Positions 34,575 through 47,249 of a stretch of DNA of 64,000 nt are shown here, one piece after another. Positions within the stretch are counted from its first letter, which is position 1. Every line of letters begins with the position of its first letter. A program made the translations under genes and the position numbers. Origin of the DNA: Biscogniauxia marginata (taxonomy: Eukaryota; Ascomycota; Sordariomycetes; Xylariales; Xylariaceae); NCBI GenBank assembly GCA_022695795.1, contig MU404094.1, positions 248,001 to 312,000 of the forward strand, given 5' to 3'. A model generated the notes under the pieces. The model saw only the letters and a program-made list of their open reading frames with translations. It made no database searches and was not told the DNA's origin.

Positions 34575-35745
34575 TTAGATTGACAGAAGGAGGCAGTACC
34601 TAGAGGTCCAAAATGTAAAAAAACAAACATAAGTCAGGGGTATTATTACGTTTGTTAGCCAACTTTCGTCATTGATCAACTGCTAAAAAAATAGCAATAA
34701 GAACTTGCAAGTTAATCAGTGTGCTCTTATTTAACTTGACACGATGTGAGCAGTATAGAAAGATGCTGCTTGCAAGTAATACACCCTAATGTTAGCCAAG
34801 CGCACGCATACAGCAGGGCTTCTATACCAACTAATCCACATCAACGTCCAGCATAGGTACACGGTCAACCTTCGCCTCCATCGCGGGGACCCTGGCATAA
34901 GATCTATCTAAGAGCGCTTGTGGTAAACCCAGCACCGCCACGGGAATTAGTCAAGGTCCTTCTCATACTTGTAATTATCTACATGTTAGGAGGATCTGAT
35001 AATCACGCATTTCTTGCCTGTATGTGTATCGAGATTAACATAGTATACTATATGGATTATTAAGTGCTTGGGTATTGTAGCCGTTATATTATTAGACTAC
35101 TCCCTCTGGATGAAATACCATAGATTGTGGTTCGGCCGTTTTATTCTCAATCCTTTGCATCGATAAGAAGTGCATGCTAAACTTCCACCCGGACTTTCCT
35201 GGAATATTGTCTACTCCCTCTGTAAGGCCTTCGTCGAGGATGAAGATGGTGTATAGGATACTTGGCGATGTAATGAAATGGCATTTGAAATGCTACGCTG
35301 TTGGAATACTGAAACATCATTACCATGACCAGGATCTCCATTTCTTAGTCTTTACCAAGACGTACGTATAAACTGATATAAAAAAGGCCATGTATATCGT
35401 CTCTAATAAAAAGGGAAAACAGCAGCCCTAATCTGCCGGCCTAATCATCCTTGCGTGAATTCATTCATATCATATCCTCGACGTATTGCCATTTCGTACC
35501 AACCTATTGGTTCGATAGCGTTCTTGTCCATAGTATCTCTTCAAGTTCTACGAAAGACTCCAGATCACGAAGCAAAGTCCGCCCGGAGCCTTAATAATCA
35601 ATATGCCCAGGTGCTCTTACGATACCAAACTGCTGTGCAGGTTCAATAGTTAATAACTTATATATAACTCCGCTGGCTCTAAGTAAAGAATTTCTCGAAG
35701 AGGCATTCGATAACCTCCCGTCCAATTTGGCATTTAATAGAGCTT
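34575..35745. other. Intergenic, no supported gene
   Basis: About 1.2 kb. Open frames 35174-35371 and 35455-35649 start with ATG or near it but show no domain, intron pair or bias. No repeat seen until the solo LTR. Confidence 0.4.
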
Positions 35746-36087
35746 TGTTACGAACCTTATCTCAGACCACGTGCTGGTCACATGATCTGTTGAGTGAATC
35801 GCTGCTCTTGGCAGAACGATTCAGCGATTCAACTCATTTGTATGAAGGGAGGAACGAGTATAAGAAGATTGGAATTTCCTTGTGTAATTAGTCTCTCGTT
35901 CTTTAGCTATCAATTCATGACTCTATTCACTCTTTGGAATACAGTGAGAGTACCCTGAAATCTCTCTGACGAACATTGCGATTATATGAGTTGTTCTTGA
36001 ACTATTGTTACCTTAAAATCACGAAACCTCAGTACGTAACCTACCTATGAAGTCAGTTGACAGGAAGTAATAGGAGGGTTCGTCACA
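35746..36087 (+). repeat. Solo LTR (type D U3), TSD AGCTT
   Basis: A 342-bp LTR starting TGTTACGAACC and ending GGTTCGTCACA, with perfect AGCTT duplications at 35741-35745 and 36088-36092. It is little mutated. A CACGTG core sits at 35768-35773. The 3' 220 bp align with the other LTR types, the first 100 bp only with 1538-1929. Confidence 0.93.
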
Positions 36088-36363
36088 AGCTTATTGTCAT
36101 AGAAATAGTGACACCGCCGAGCTTAATATATAATAGAGTTCCAGCACCAGCTGTAAGTATAATATCGCTGTTAGTACGAAAACCGAGCTTATACTCGGTC
36201 TTATCGTTGATCAGTTCTGTCTATACATTGAAATGATATTAATTCTAGGTCGCACAACATCGATGGTTGCGAGGCAATATACATCATAACGTTGTTTATA
36301 ATATAATATAGGAATAATAATACGTGGTGAATACTAATTAAAGCTATATTTTAAAGACGTACT

Positions 36364-36798
36364 TGTTACGACCAACAAGGATAAAACAGGAAAAAGGTCA
36401 CGTGACCTTGAGGGTCCCGTGACCTGAAGTAGGATTCTCTGTAACTCTCCCTGAGAATCCACAAAGAATCAAAGAGAAGTGGGATTCTCTATAACTCTCC
36501 CTAAGAATCCACAAAGAATCAAAGAAAAAATAAGTATTCCTTGTTTATCTCTAGGGTATAAATAAATCGGAATCTCCTTATGTATTTAGTTATTCCTTCT
36601 AATTCTTTAGCTATTAATCTAAAACTATAATCACTCTTTAATACTATAATAAAAGTACCTTAAAACCTTTTTAACGAACATAATATTATAAATCAATTAA
36701 ACTAATCTTAACCCACTATTACCTTTAAATCAAGAAAACTTAATATATATTCACTTATAAAGTCAGTTAACTAGAAACATATAAGGAGGTTCGTTACA
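36364..36798 (+). repeat. 5' LTR (type A U3) of the complete element
   Basis: Starts TGTTACGACCA and ends GGTTCGTTACA. The U3 contains the palindrome GGTCACGTGACC at 36396-36407 and a duplicated segment of about 60 bp (GGGATTCTCTRTAACTCTCC at 36431 and 36481). The first 170 bp are hardly mutated, the rest increasingly so toward the interior. Confidence 0.92.
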
Positions 36799-36874
36799 TT
36801 TTAATAACTCCTTAATCAATGTTTAACATTAATTTAAGAAAAAGGACTTTCAATTAAACAATCTTAAGACAAAC

Positions 36875-38250
36875 ATGCCCCCTAAAACTAAAAAGTAACA
36901 AAAAAAGAAACAAATAAAAGAATAACAATTAATAAGCTCTTAAACGAAAACTTTAAGTCCTTTTACAGTATAACAAAAAGGTTTAAAGGAATCAACATAA
37001 AAATCTATTATAGTTGTAGCTAAAAAAGAGTTATAAGAGGACATCTCGAAAGCTCAGCAAGAAGAATCATCTAAAGAAAAAAAGAAAAAGAAAGAAAAAA
37101 AGAAAAAGAAAGAAAAAAAGAAAAAGAAAGAAAAAAAGAAAAAGAAAGAAAAAAAGAAAAAGAAAGAGAAAAAGAAAAAGAAAGAAAAAACACCTAAAAA
37201 GAAAAACAAGCAAAACAACCCCTACCTCCTAAAAACAAGTAACTACCCTCAAACGATAACGACCTTAATAACTCAAACGACAAAAACAATATAATAACCC
37301 CGGACGTAAAGAATTTCAAACTAATTACACCTAATAAATATAATAAGTCAAACGATTTAAAAGAATTTCTAATCTAGGCCGGAACTTATTTACAATTCTA
37401 TTATAAAACGATTACCACTAAAAAACAAAAGGTTCTCACGATATCTCAACTCCTCGCCGAAACCGCCTTAACCTAGTTCCAACCAGTATTAAAAAATCAT
37501 CTAGAAAACAAATCAAACGCCCAAAAAAACACGAAAAAAGTCTTCAAGAATTATAAGGAGTTTAAAAAACAACTTAAGTCTATATTTGGCAATCCAATCC
37601 TCAAGTAACAAACCAAAACTCAACTTCACAAATTACAACAAAACAAAAAAGCTTTAAACTACGTTATTAAGTTCAAGAAACTCGCAAGCTAGTCACAACT
37701 ACCTATCGAAAACCTATACTACTTATTTTATTAAAAATTAAAAAACCATATAAAAAATAAATTATATAAAACAAATCTATATAAAAAAAGAAACCTAGAA
37801 AAGTTTAATAACTATATTATAATAACAATTACTATTAATAACAAGAACTTTAAACGGTACCTTAAAAAGAAAAAGACGGTATAACGAAGGAATAGCGATT
37901 AACTAAAAAAAGGAAATCACAAAAGCAGTGCCGGAACCAAAAAAGGCATTAAAACCAAATTAAACCCCATTAAAATTAACGTTATTTAAAAAAAACAAAA
38001 AAAACAAGATAAATCAACTATTAAGTATTTTAACTACAAAAAAAAAGGACATTATAAAAACGAGTGCCGAAGTCCTAAAAAACAAGAACTAAGAACAAAA
38101 GGGATTCCTTAACCCAAGAAAAGAGCCGCTAAAACAAGGGTTTAATTTGAAAATAATAAAGAAATAAACCAAGTATTTATTATTAACACTATTAAAGCAA
38201 AGAAAATCGAGGAGGCCTTTATAAAAAGAGTTTATAAATCTTATTAAGTT
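36875..38250 (+). pseudogene. gag region, dead
   Basis: Begins at an ATG (36875, MPPKTKK) shortly after the 5' LTR. A CCHC zinc knuckle lies at 38026-38067: the first two Cys codons now read TAT and TAC, the His and last Cys are intact. A Lys/Glu-rich simple repeat sits at 37072-37190. Numerous in-frame TAA and TAG codons break it. Gag would have formed the particle and bound the RNA. Confidence 0.75.
37072..37190 (+). repeat. Purine simple repeat inside gag
   Basis: About six copies of an 18-base AAAGAAAAAAAGAAAAAG-like unit, coding for Lys/Glu runs. The equivalent stretch in the older plus-strand copy (around 2205-2235) is much shorter, so the array expanded in this copy by replication slippage or similar. 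Confidence 0.8.
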
Positions 38251-39469
38251 AACTATAAAAACTATCTAAAAAATGACTATTTATATTTAGGATATTTTAC
38301 ACTAAAACAAGCTAAACAAAGATATAAAAAAGACGAATTACTATATAAATATAATAACTACAAGCTAGGATACGACTTAAAAATTAAGTTAAACTATAAT
38401 GATTTACATTAAAGCTATTATAATAATAATAAATGCGAAACCCACTAAAAAAAAAGCCAGTATAATAACTTAAACTAAAGATTTTATATAAATAATAACT
38501 ATAATATCTATTAAGGCTCAAGAAAACATATATCGTTACATTAAAGCTTTTATACTAACGACGTTTATTAAATACACAAAAGTTCTAAAGATAAAGCCGG
38601 TTACTATCTTTAAAAACTAGAAAATAATAACACGAAAAAAAATAAATATATTTACAATAACGTCCCACGATAGCCACATTTTTCTCGAGTATGTTATTTT
38701 CACCTTAGTTTTAAAAAGAGCAACGAAGCAATTATTAAAGGTTATATATATTACATTTCGGTACTATGCGACGTACACGACTTACTCGAAACAGGTTTTA
38801 AAGAAAACGAGATTAAAGAAAAATTATAAGAATTATAAAAAGAATTACATCTTTTATAATGGCTTAAAGAACGAACTAAATACGATATTAATCTATTTAG
38901 CTTTATAAGAAAACACTTAATAAAGCGATAAACAAAAACACGTGTAACTAAACGGGGTTATAAACGAATCATTAAAATATACCTTAAAAAAAGAGAAAAA
39001 CTTCTAAAAATCAATATAAACCTAAAAAGAGACATTAAAATACCCTTAACAAGTAAACTCAAGAATTATTCATTTTATTCGAGGATAATTTAAAACTTTA
39101 AAAAATTCCGAGTTAATAAAACGAACTTGGGTTACAAAAAAGCTCTCGAAAAAGAATTAAAATTTCAATGTATAAAGTTTTATATAAAGAATAAACCTCT
39201 CACTCCTTATTACGTAAAAAGTAATTAAAGAGATTATTTAAGTAATAATTGCTAGAAACACGCTCTTATAAAAGCCCAAGAATAAAAGGACATCCAAGCT
39301 ATAACAACTAAAAGAAAACCAAAAAAGAAGAAACATAAAAAACCAAAAAAACGGCAAAAACTCTCGTTAATAAAGTAGCGAAAAGCCATAAATAGCAAGT
39401 CTTTATATAAAGTCTAATCGGGACTTGATAATATTATTAAAACCAGAATTAAGTACAATAAAAAGGAAT

Positions 39470-42400
39470 ATAAAGCCTTTATAAACTTAAAAGCAAATAG
39501 GAGTTATATCTCAATTAAAATAACTCAAAAAGACAAAATACCATGAATATATAAATAAAATCTATATTAACTATAAAACTTCAAAAAATATATATTTAGT
39601 TACGAAAATAGCAAAGTACTAAAAAAAACAGTTCCTCTCTCGATAACTATTTAAAAACACCTTAAGCAAGTTAATTTTAATATTGCATATATATTAAATC
39701 ACGACATAATACTAAAAATGAATTAACTTAAAAAAAGTAATTCACAAATAAATTTCGAGATAAACACGCTTTATTAAGATTAAAAACAAAAAGAGTCAAT
39801 TACTACGGGTTACGAAATAAGTACCGCAAATAACTCTAAAGAAACGAATATAAAGACAAAACATATCACCTATATAATTTAAGTAACTAAGCCTAAAGAT
39901 TTAACGAAAAGAATACCGCGTAAATACCTCTATTTCCATAAATTATTTAGAAATAAAACAAAGAAAGAATTACCAAAATATAACCAGTAAAATCACTAAA
40001 TCCACTTTAAAAAAGGAAAATAACTAAAATTATTTCTAATGTATTTTATAAATTAAGAAAAATAAAAAGCATTATAAAAAGGAATCCAGGAGGATCTTAA
40101 CAAAAAATATATTTGAAAGTTAAAATCCTCGTTAAAATACCCGGCAATCATGGTACTTAAGGTCAACAAAAACGGGAAATAACGTGTTAATAAAAAAAGA
40201 AACCTAATATAACGATAAATAATCAATTACCAACACTTTAATAAAATAACTAAAAAAAACGGGCATTTGTTACTACTAATAAAACTCATAAAAAAACAAA
40301 TTAACAAAGCCCAAATCTTCATAGCATTAAACCTTCGCGATAAATACTATATAATTAAAATGGCTAAAAGACACAAATAATATATAACCTTTCAAATAAT
40401 ACATAGATATTATAAGTATAAAGTTATGCCATTTAGACTTACTAACGCACCCGCTACATTTTAACATATAATTATAACAGTTTTTTACAAGTTTTTAGAT
40501 AAATTTATATTCGTTTACTTAAACGATATACTAATTTACTTAAAAAACGAAAAGAAACATAAAAAACATATAAAGTAAGTATTAAAAACCCTGGAAAAAG
40601 CGAACCTATTTATTTATCCGACCAAAAATAAATAGCATATCAAAAAACTAAACTATTTAAGGTTTATAATAAGTCCAAAAGAAATCCGCATTTAAAAAGG
40701 AAAAATAACAATAATTAAGAATTAGTTAAAACCTAAGAGTGTTATAAACGTACGCACATTTCTTGGCTTTATTAACTATGTTAAATAACTCATTAAGGAT
40801 TTCGGGCGTATCGCTAAACTATTAATAGAACTAACTACCTTAACGAAAACAAAAAAGGCTTTTCATTTCATTAAAGAAGCTAAACAGGCTTTTTAGCAAC
40901 TAAAGGAAGTTATAACCAGTAAAGTTATATATAAACTTCTAAATGAAAATAAAAAAAACGACTAAAGATAAACACCTCAAATTTCGCCATTAAAGCAATC
41001 TTAGAACAGCTAAAAAACAATAAGAAATAATACCTAATCGCGTATCTATCTAAAGCACTATATAGTGCTAAATTAAATTACTAGATTTATAACAAGGAAC
41101 TGTTAATAGTTATTAAAACACTAAAAAAATAAGAACTATAACTTAGTAAAACAAAGAAACCTATTAATATCTATTTAAACCACAAGAACCTTACACGATT
41201 TATAACAACATAAACGCTTAATTAAAAACACAAGCATTAAATGATTTTTTTATTCAAGTTTAATTTTAAAATCCAGTACATCAAGAGAAAGGAAAATATC
41301 TAAGTAGATCTTCTTAATAAAAGGGGAAATTATAAATCAAAAATTAACAAAAGAGATATCCAAATGTTCAAGCAACAAAATAACAAATTAATTATATTAA
41401 TTTACATACAAATTAATATAAGAGACTAGAAATAACGTTTTAAGGAAAATTACAGTTAAAAAGAAAAATAATTATAGTCTTAATAAGGATCTAGTAACGA
41501 ACTTTTCTTATATAAGGAAAAGGTATATATATTAAAATGGGTATAAAACGAATTCGTTAAAGAATTTCACGAATATTCTTTACACGGCCACCAAGGAATT
41601 TTCAAAACAATGAAACGACTTTAAAAAGAATTTAACTTTCCAGAAATATAATAAACAATTAAAAGAATTATAAAGAATTATAACATTTATAATAAAGCTA
41701 AAGTATCACGACATAAACCATATAAACTATTATAACCAACCTAAATACTTAATAAAGCATGGCATATAATTACATGGGACTTTATAGTGAAACTCTCAAA
41801 GTCAAAAGATCTTACCATAAAAGTACCTTATAACAATATATAAGTAATTATTAATAGACTTATAAAATACGCCTATTTCTTACCATTTAACGAATCGAGC
41901 ATAATAAAACAATTAACTTTTAACTTCTTAAAAAAGTACGTCAATAAACATAGGTTACTAAAACGTGTTATTTCAAATAAAGATAAGTTATTTACGTTAA
42001 AATTTTAAACCAGCTTAATAAAACAAATAAAAATTAAATAAAAGTTATTTATAATGTATTACCTTTAAATAAACAGGTAAATAAAAAAACTAAATTAAAT
42101 AATAAAACAATATTTACGAAGCTATATTAACTAAGAAATGAATAACTAAGTAAAGTTACTACTAATAACTTAAATAGCATATAACACTTCGATTAACGAA
42201 AACATGAAGATATTACTACACGAGGCAATGTACAAGTAAAAAGCGGAAGTCTAAAAACAACCAATTAAACTTACAAAAGCACTAAAAATCGAGATAAAGG
42301 CCCCAAAAGTAGAAGTACTATCTAAAAAGATTTAAATAATATAATAACGACTATAAAAAGAATTACAATTTATTTAAAATAAAATAATAAAATACTATAA

Positions 42401-42850
42401 TAAAAAAAGAATCGAGGAATTAATTCTTAAAAAAAAAATATAATTTACTTGCTTTATTAATAATAAGGTGTAATATTAAAAACACCTTAAATTAAAACAA
42501 AGCGACCTAGCGAAAAACTTAAATTTAAAAAATTAAAACCATATAAAATCGAAAAGGTTATTTTAAAAGTTAATTATAAATTAGCACTATTAAAAAGATT
42601 TAGAATATATTTTATATTTTATATTTTACTTTTAAAACTAGCACTAAATAACGTTATACCAGAAAACCAATTAGAATTTAAAGAAAACCCTAATAAATAT
42701 AAAATAAAAAAAATACTAGATTTAAAACGGGTTAGAAATTAATTATAGTATTTTATTAAATAAAAAGATTATTTATTAAAAGAAAATATTTAGGAACCAC
42801 TTAAACACCTAAGAAATTTGGCGAATAAACTCGTAAACTTTCACCGCCAA
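39470..42850 (+). pseudogene. pol region with chromodomain, dead
   Basis: Protease: the DSGA active site at 39481-39498 now reads NLKA, each change a transition. RT: the YxDD motif at 40516-40527 reads YLND, losing the first catalytic Asp. Integrase: the HHCC finger is visible at 41568-41690 (H-x4-H kept, both Cys codons now TAT). Chromodomain at about 42692-42850: KIKKILDLKRVRN, then FIK-stop-KDY and I-stop-EPLKHLRNLA, where both stops sit at the conserved Trp positions. The chromodomain marks the chromovirus branch, which targets modified chromatin. Confidence 0.85.
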
Positions 42851-43547
42851 AATCCGGATCGATCGGGGAAACCTGAGAATCCAATTAAGACTAATCGAAG
42901 GAAGGGAAGACCCTCGAAGTAAGCACGTCTTGCTTAGATTTAAATTAACGTAGTAATTCCTCCATGCGTTATTATTCTTTATTAAGGCGTCTTTGTTTTG
43001 CCTTAATACGCTTTTATTTTTCTATCTTATCTAAGTTTTAAAAACCTTTTTAAATAAACCATATATCTTTCTTTTAAAGAAAGTCTTACTATCGATTTAA
43101 ATGAATTAAACGACTTAAGGCCTCGCTAACCTCGGCTTGCTGACGCTTAAATTCTTAATAAGCCTCTTTTTAATAACGACGTTAAAGGTCTAGAAATAAC
43201 TATTTAGCAGCACGTTTTTCACGATTAACTTGTAACTTTTTAGCGCGAAGGTTCTTAAAAAAAGATAACAAAATAAGGTTTTTATCGCAAAACGACACGT
43301 TTAAAGCATTATAATTTTAACATTTATTACGACCCTTTAACATCTTATAAAATAAGCCCTTATTAAAGCACTAAAAACAAAACATAACTTTAAAACTAAA
43401 TTAAGAAATCGCGCAAGCCAGTTCTTTGCGATATTTAAAAAAGGATTTCTTATTTACACGTATAAAAAATTTAGTTACTCTTTTAAAAAGCATAACAAAT
43501 AATGAAATAAGAAAGAAAAGATTTACTTAATTATTTTGGGATAAAAA
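42851..43547 (+). other. 3' untranslated region of the element
   Basis: About 700 bp between the chromodomain and the polypurine tract, without a usable frame. Its mutated counterpart in the nested element is about 4984-5700. Confidence 0.6.
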
Positions 43548-43548
43548 C

Positions 43549-43567
43549 AAAAAAAGGGGAGAAATAA
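43549..43567 (+). other. Polypurine tract
   Basis: A purine run AAAAAAAGGGGAGAAA followed by TAA directly abuts the 3' LTR. This is the standard position of the plus-strand primer for reverse transcription. Its G-run survived the G-to-A decay. Confidence 0.7.
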
Positions 43568-44002
43568 TGTTACGACTAACAAGGATAAAACAGGAAAAAG
43601 GTCACGTGACCTTAAGGGTCCCGTGACTTAAAGTAGGATTCTCTGTAACTCTCCTTAAGAATCCACAGAGAATTAAAAAGAAGTGGGATTCTTTATAACT
43701 CTCCCTAAAAATCCATAAAGAATTAAAGAAAAGATAAGTATTCCTTATTTATCTCTAAGGTATAAATAAATCGGAATCTCCTTATATATTTAGTTATTTC
43801 TTTTAGTTTTTTAGCTATTAATCTAAAACTATAATTACTCTTTAATACTATAGTAAAAGTACCTTAAAACCTCTTTAACGAATATAATATTGTGAATCAA
43901 TTAAACCAATCTTAACCCACTATTACCTTCAAATCAAGAAAACCTAGTACGTACTTACCTGTGAAGTCAGCTGACTAGGAACACACAGGGAGGTTCGTCA
44001 TA
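43568..44002 (+). repeat. 3' LTR (type A U3) of the complete element
   Basis: Same length as the 5' LTR (435 bp), ends GGTTCGTCATA. Only the last 110 bp (from about 43890) are nearly unmutated, mirroring the low mutation at the outer edge of the 5' LTR. Confidence 0.92.
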
Positions 44003-45342
44003 GTACTTAAGAGAAAATATGTGTACTGCCATTAATATAATATTAACTATTAACTCTGCCTATGAACTAATAATTATGAAGAATCGGCCTTTTAAAGACT
44101 TTAAGCAAAGGTCAAATGCCGGAACTCATATGTTAAATGAGTTGCTGGCTGGCGATGCCTGACCTAAAGATAGGGGCCCCTTTGGGCAAGCTCTTCTCCT
44201 TACAGTCAAGACCTATACATCCTTCTTTAGCTAGCCATATTATCTTTACGTAAAAGGCGGAGGCCTTCAAGCCCTCTTAAGGGCGACGGATCAGGATCGC
44301 CATGCAGGTAGCCGACTCGAGGTCACGCGTAGTAAAAATCTATTTTAGGCCATCTTTCCGAGGCAGGTAGTATAGAGCGGTACGTTACTTTATTTAAGAG
44401 AATCCTACGTAAATGCTAAAAGCAAGGAGGCTATAAAAACCAGCTTAATTCTCAGTATTATTAAAAGAAATCTCTAGAAAGTATTACTTTAAATTACATA
44501 TATGCTTTATTATTTATTAATTTTGAATTATGGCATTTATAACCCCTTTAATTACTCCCTATCACGACTAATTTAAAGGTAAAAGCAACCAGAAGGTTCT
44601 AAACAAGTGAGCAGTATTTATCATATTCCTAAATCAACATTTATAGCTAATTGCCTTTTTTAAGTAATTATACTAGAAACAAAAGCCCTAAGACCGTGGA
44701 GTTCGTAAAGGACTTTACAAATCTAAAACAAGTTCCGGACGACAATGATTTTGACTAAGAAGAATTCCCACCTATCGAGAAAGTAAATTCGCATACCGCA
44801 CACTTTATTCCACTAATTTGACCACGGCAAGCTTTGGGCCTAGGTTTGGGAACAGAAATGGCAGCACAAAAGCCCCAGCTCAGGAACGACGACGGTGCCA
44901 AATAGTCCTACACGGTATAAAGAATATCTTTCCGATGAGGAGGAATTAGAGAATAAATGTCGACCAATCTCAGAAGCGTTAAAGCCCCTAAAAGACCTTA
45001 TGCTGCCGACTCGTCAACGACGGCGCCGCACACGAGGAAGCAAGAGGGTTGAAAGGGAGGGAACCAGGCGTTCAGAACGGATCAAGAATAGACTTAGCAG
45101 ACTTCATTCTAATACAAACTGAGTCATGACAGCTACGTAATGGAAGCGCTGAATTACCTTTATAGTTAGACTGGCAGAAATAAAGATACGTTCGTCACAG
45201 AGTCGAGAAGTATGGAATGATAGGAAGTCCAGAACGCCGGGAATTAGACCTTCCAGAGACATCATTTACAACTCCTCTCCAGCCAATACAATTCTATCTA
45301 GACACATCACGTATATATACAATCAAAGTAGCGGGATAGCTT
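44003..45342. other. Intergenic with a possible gene relic
   Basis: About 1.3 kb, partly AT-rich (44390-44700). A 75-codon frame at 44895-45122 without an ATG encodes a strongly basic C-terminus (RQRRRRTRGSKRVEREGTRR) and may be the end of a broken gene. The upstream frame is closed by TAG. No family recognised. Confidence 0.4.
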
Positions 45343-45818
45343 TGTAACGAACCTCCCTGTGTGTTCCTAGTCAGCTGACTTCACAGGTGAGTACGTACTA
45401 GGTTTTCTTGATTTGAAGGTAACAGTGGATTAAAATTGGTTCAAGAGCTTCACAATGCTTTGTTCGTTAGAGAGATTTCAAGGTATTCTCATTATAGTAT
45501 TAAAAAGTGACTATAGTTTTAAATTAATAGCTAAAGAACTAGAATGAATAACTAGACACATGAGAAACACCGTTCCTTTTATACTTGTTCATTTTATTTT
45601 TCATTCCCCACAATTGGTATGTTAAATACCTTTGGATGAGTTTCATCCATACTCATCCATTCTCCACTGGATGTTGCTGGATGTGTTTATCCACACACAT
45701 CCATATCACGTGACAATAGGTTGCTTTCCCTTTCCAGGATCTATGTCCGGTGCAGAAGCAAGAACAGTGGGAACAGTACCCTTGTCATTTGATTGCTTAC
45801 CCTGGTTGGTTCGTAACA
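45343..45818 (-). repeat. LTR (type C U3), well preserved, no TSD
   Basis: A 476-bp LTR with intact ends TGTAACGAACC and GGTTCGTAACA. A CACGTG core is at 45707-45712. The flanks are AGCTT on the left and CATTG on the right, so there is no target-site duplication. This suggests a product of recombination between two different insertions or a deletion on one side. Confidence 0.9.
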
Positions 45819-47249
45819 CATTGATAAAGCTAGGCATGATTATAAATTCTTAATAGAACTATACTGTAGAGCCGCGGAGAAAACAGCCTGGTAATTGGGC
45901 CGATCTCCAGACCCTAGATGCAGTGGACTAGCGTATATGTACATACATGGCGCGGAAGTTGAGGTAGCCTTGGAAAGTCCACCTCTTACCTTTGAAATAC
46001 GAAATATTAACCGCATTATTACTCTTTGTCGTCACTAGGATATCAGATTATTCCCTAGCGGAATCTTTCACTTCAGTATTTTTGATATTTACCTACATTA
46101 ACATACATAGCTCTTCTATAGTCATATGTCATACCACGCTGAAGATAACATCAAGATAGTGTTAATGTAGTATTTCATGCCTGCCAATATGGATACAACT
46201 ATATTTTCAACCTGTTTACAACCTATGGTGTGAGTGGCGCGCTGTGGGGACATGTATGGTGTGGGGATCAGAGTTCGAGAAAACTACACCGTTCTTTCAA
46301 GTGCCATTACACTGAGTAGCAGGAGCACAAATCCTACAGCCCTCAGTCTGAAAACTTTCGAGACGTTTCTCCAATATTCAATGTTTATAAGAGCTTATCG
46401 GTGTTTAATGTCGGTCTAAATTCGGGTCTAAAATCGCCATGTGGATTATCGCCGTTGAAGCAAGATAAGGAAATGAGTAGAGAAACTTCACACACAAGAG
46501 AAACTACGGTCTGAAATTTTGGGCTGCTGTTAGCAGAATCTGGGAAAAGTGAGCTAATCTTGCTCCGGGCTTGGACGGAACTTCAGAAGATCCCAATTCT
46601 CATGGTTTGGTCATAACTCCTAATGGGATAACATGATTGTCGACACATTTCCATTCAACTAACTACTCGAGTTGGTAACGACTTAACTACCAGACCCGAA
46701 TAAACGGTGTTCCAAGCGCATCGGCCATACATAAGCTGTGTAAGCCTTGTACAAACATCAGCCTAAGCCTAGGTAATTATGAAATTTAAATAAACTTGAA
46801 TCTCTATAAGTTCTCAGGCCGCCTTATCACATTTTCCCAAGACGAATGCATTGAGAGTCATGGTCTGTGAGGTGCTGGATGTATTAACATTTCTACAGTT
46901 ATCAATTAATTAGACTAATCCATAGCAAGATGTATGTGCGCACCAATCTTGCCAACCACGCTTATTTCGTAGTCACAGCCATTGATGTCTTGTCCGTTTA
47001 TGCAGACTATTATCTTTACCGGATTAATCCTAGGATAAGAAGACTGCAACTAGGTTGAAATCCTAACAGATTGAAAATCTCGGTACTCTCATTTAACAAC
47101 GTCTTATTCGCTTTGTTGGTACATTTATAATGTTTAAAAAAGCGCAGCTAAGCGACGTCAGCCCAGCCAGGAGGAGCACAAAGTGCAACATTATTTATTT
47201 GATATTATCATATCGAATTCGAGTTCAACTACCTCTGGCCACCTTCTAG
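45819..47249. other. Intergenic, no feature seen
   Basis: About 1.4 kb of normal composition at the end of the DUF3431 gene. Short open frames (e.g. 46234-46419) have no support. Confidence 0.4.

Larger units (their letters stand above)
36364..44002 (+). mobile_element. Complete Ty3/gypsy chromovirus, inactive, TSD GTACT
   Basis: A 7,639-bp element with two 435-bp LTRs (36364-36798, 43568-44002) and perfect GTACT duplications at 36359-36363 and 44003-44007. The order gag, protease, RT, RNase H, integrase, chromodomain identifies a chromovirus (Metaviridae). Every catalytic motif I located is destroyed by transitions, mostly G-to-A on the coding strand: the protein frames are full of TAA and TAG, with many derived from TGG. 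Long stretches remain C-containing but almost G-free, so the damage is strand-biased. This is typical of RIP in a filamentous ascomycete. It cannot encode its own mobility. Confidence 0.93.

Noticed and set aside
16104..45818. Possible Starship giant transposon
   Set aside because: No DUF3435 tyrosine recombinase and no typical cargo set were seen. The repeats are LTR retroelements.
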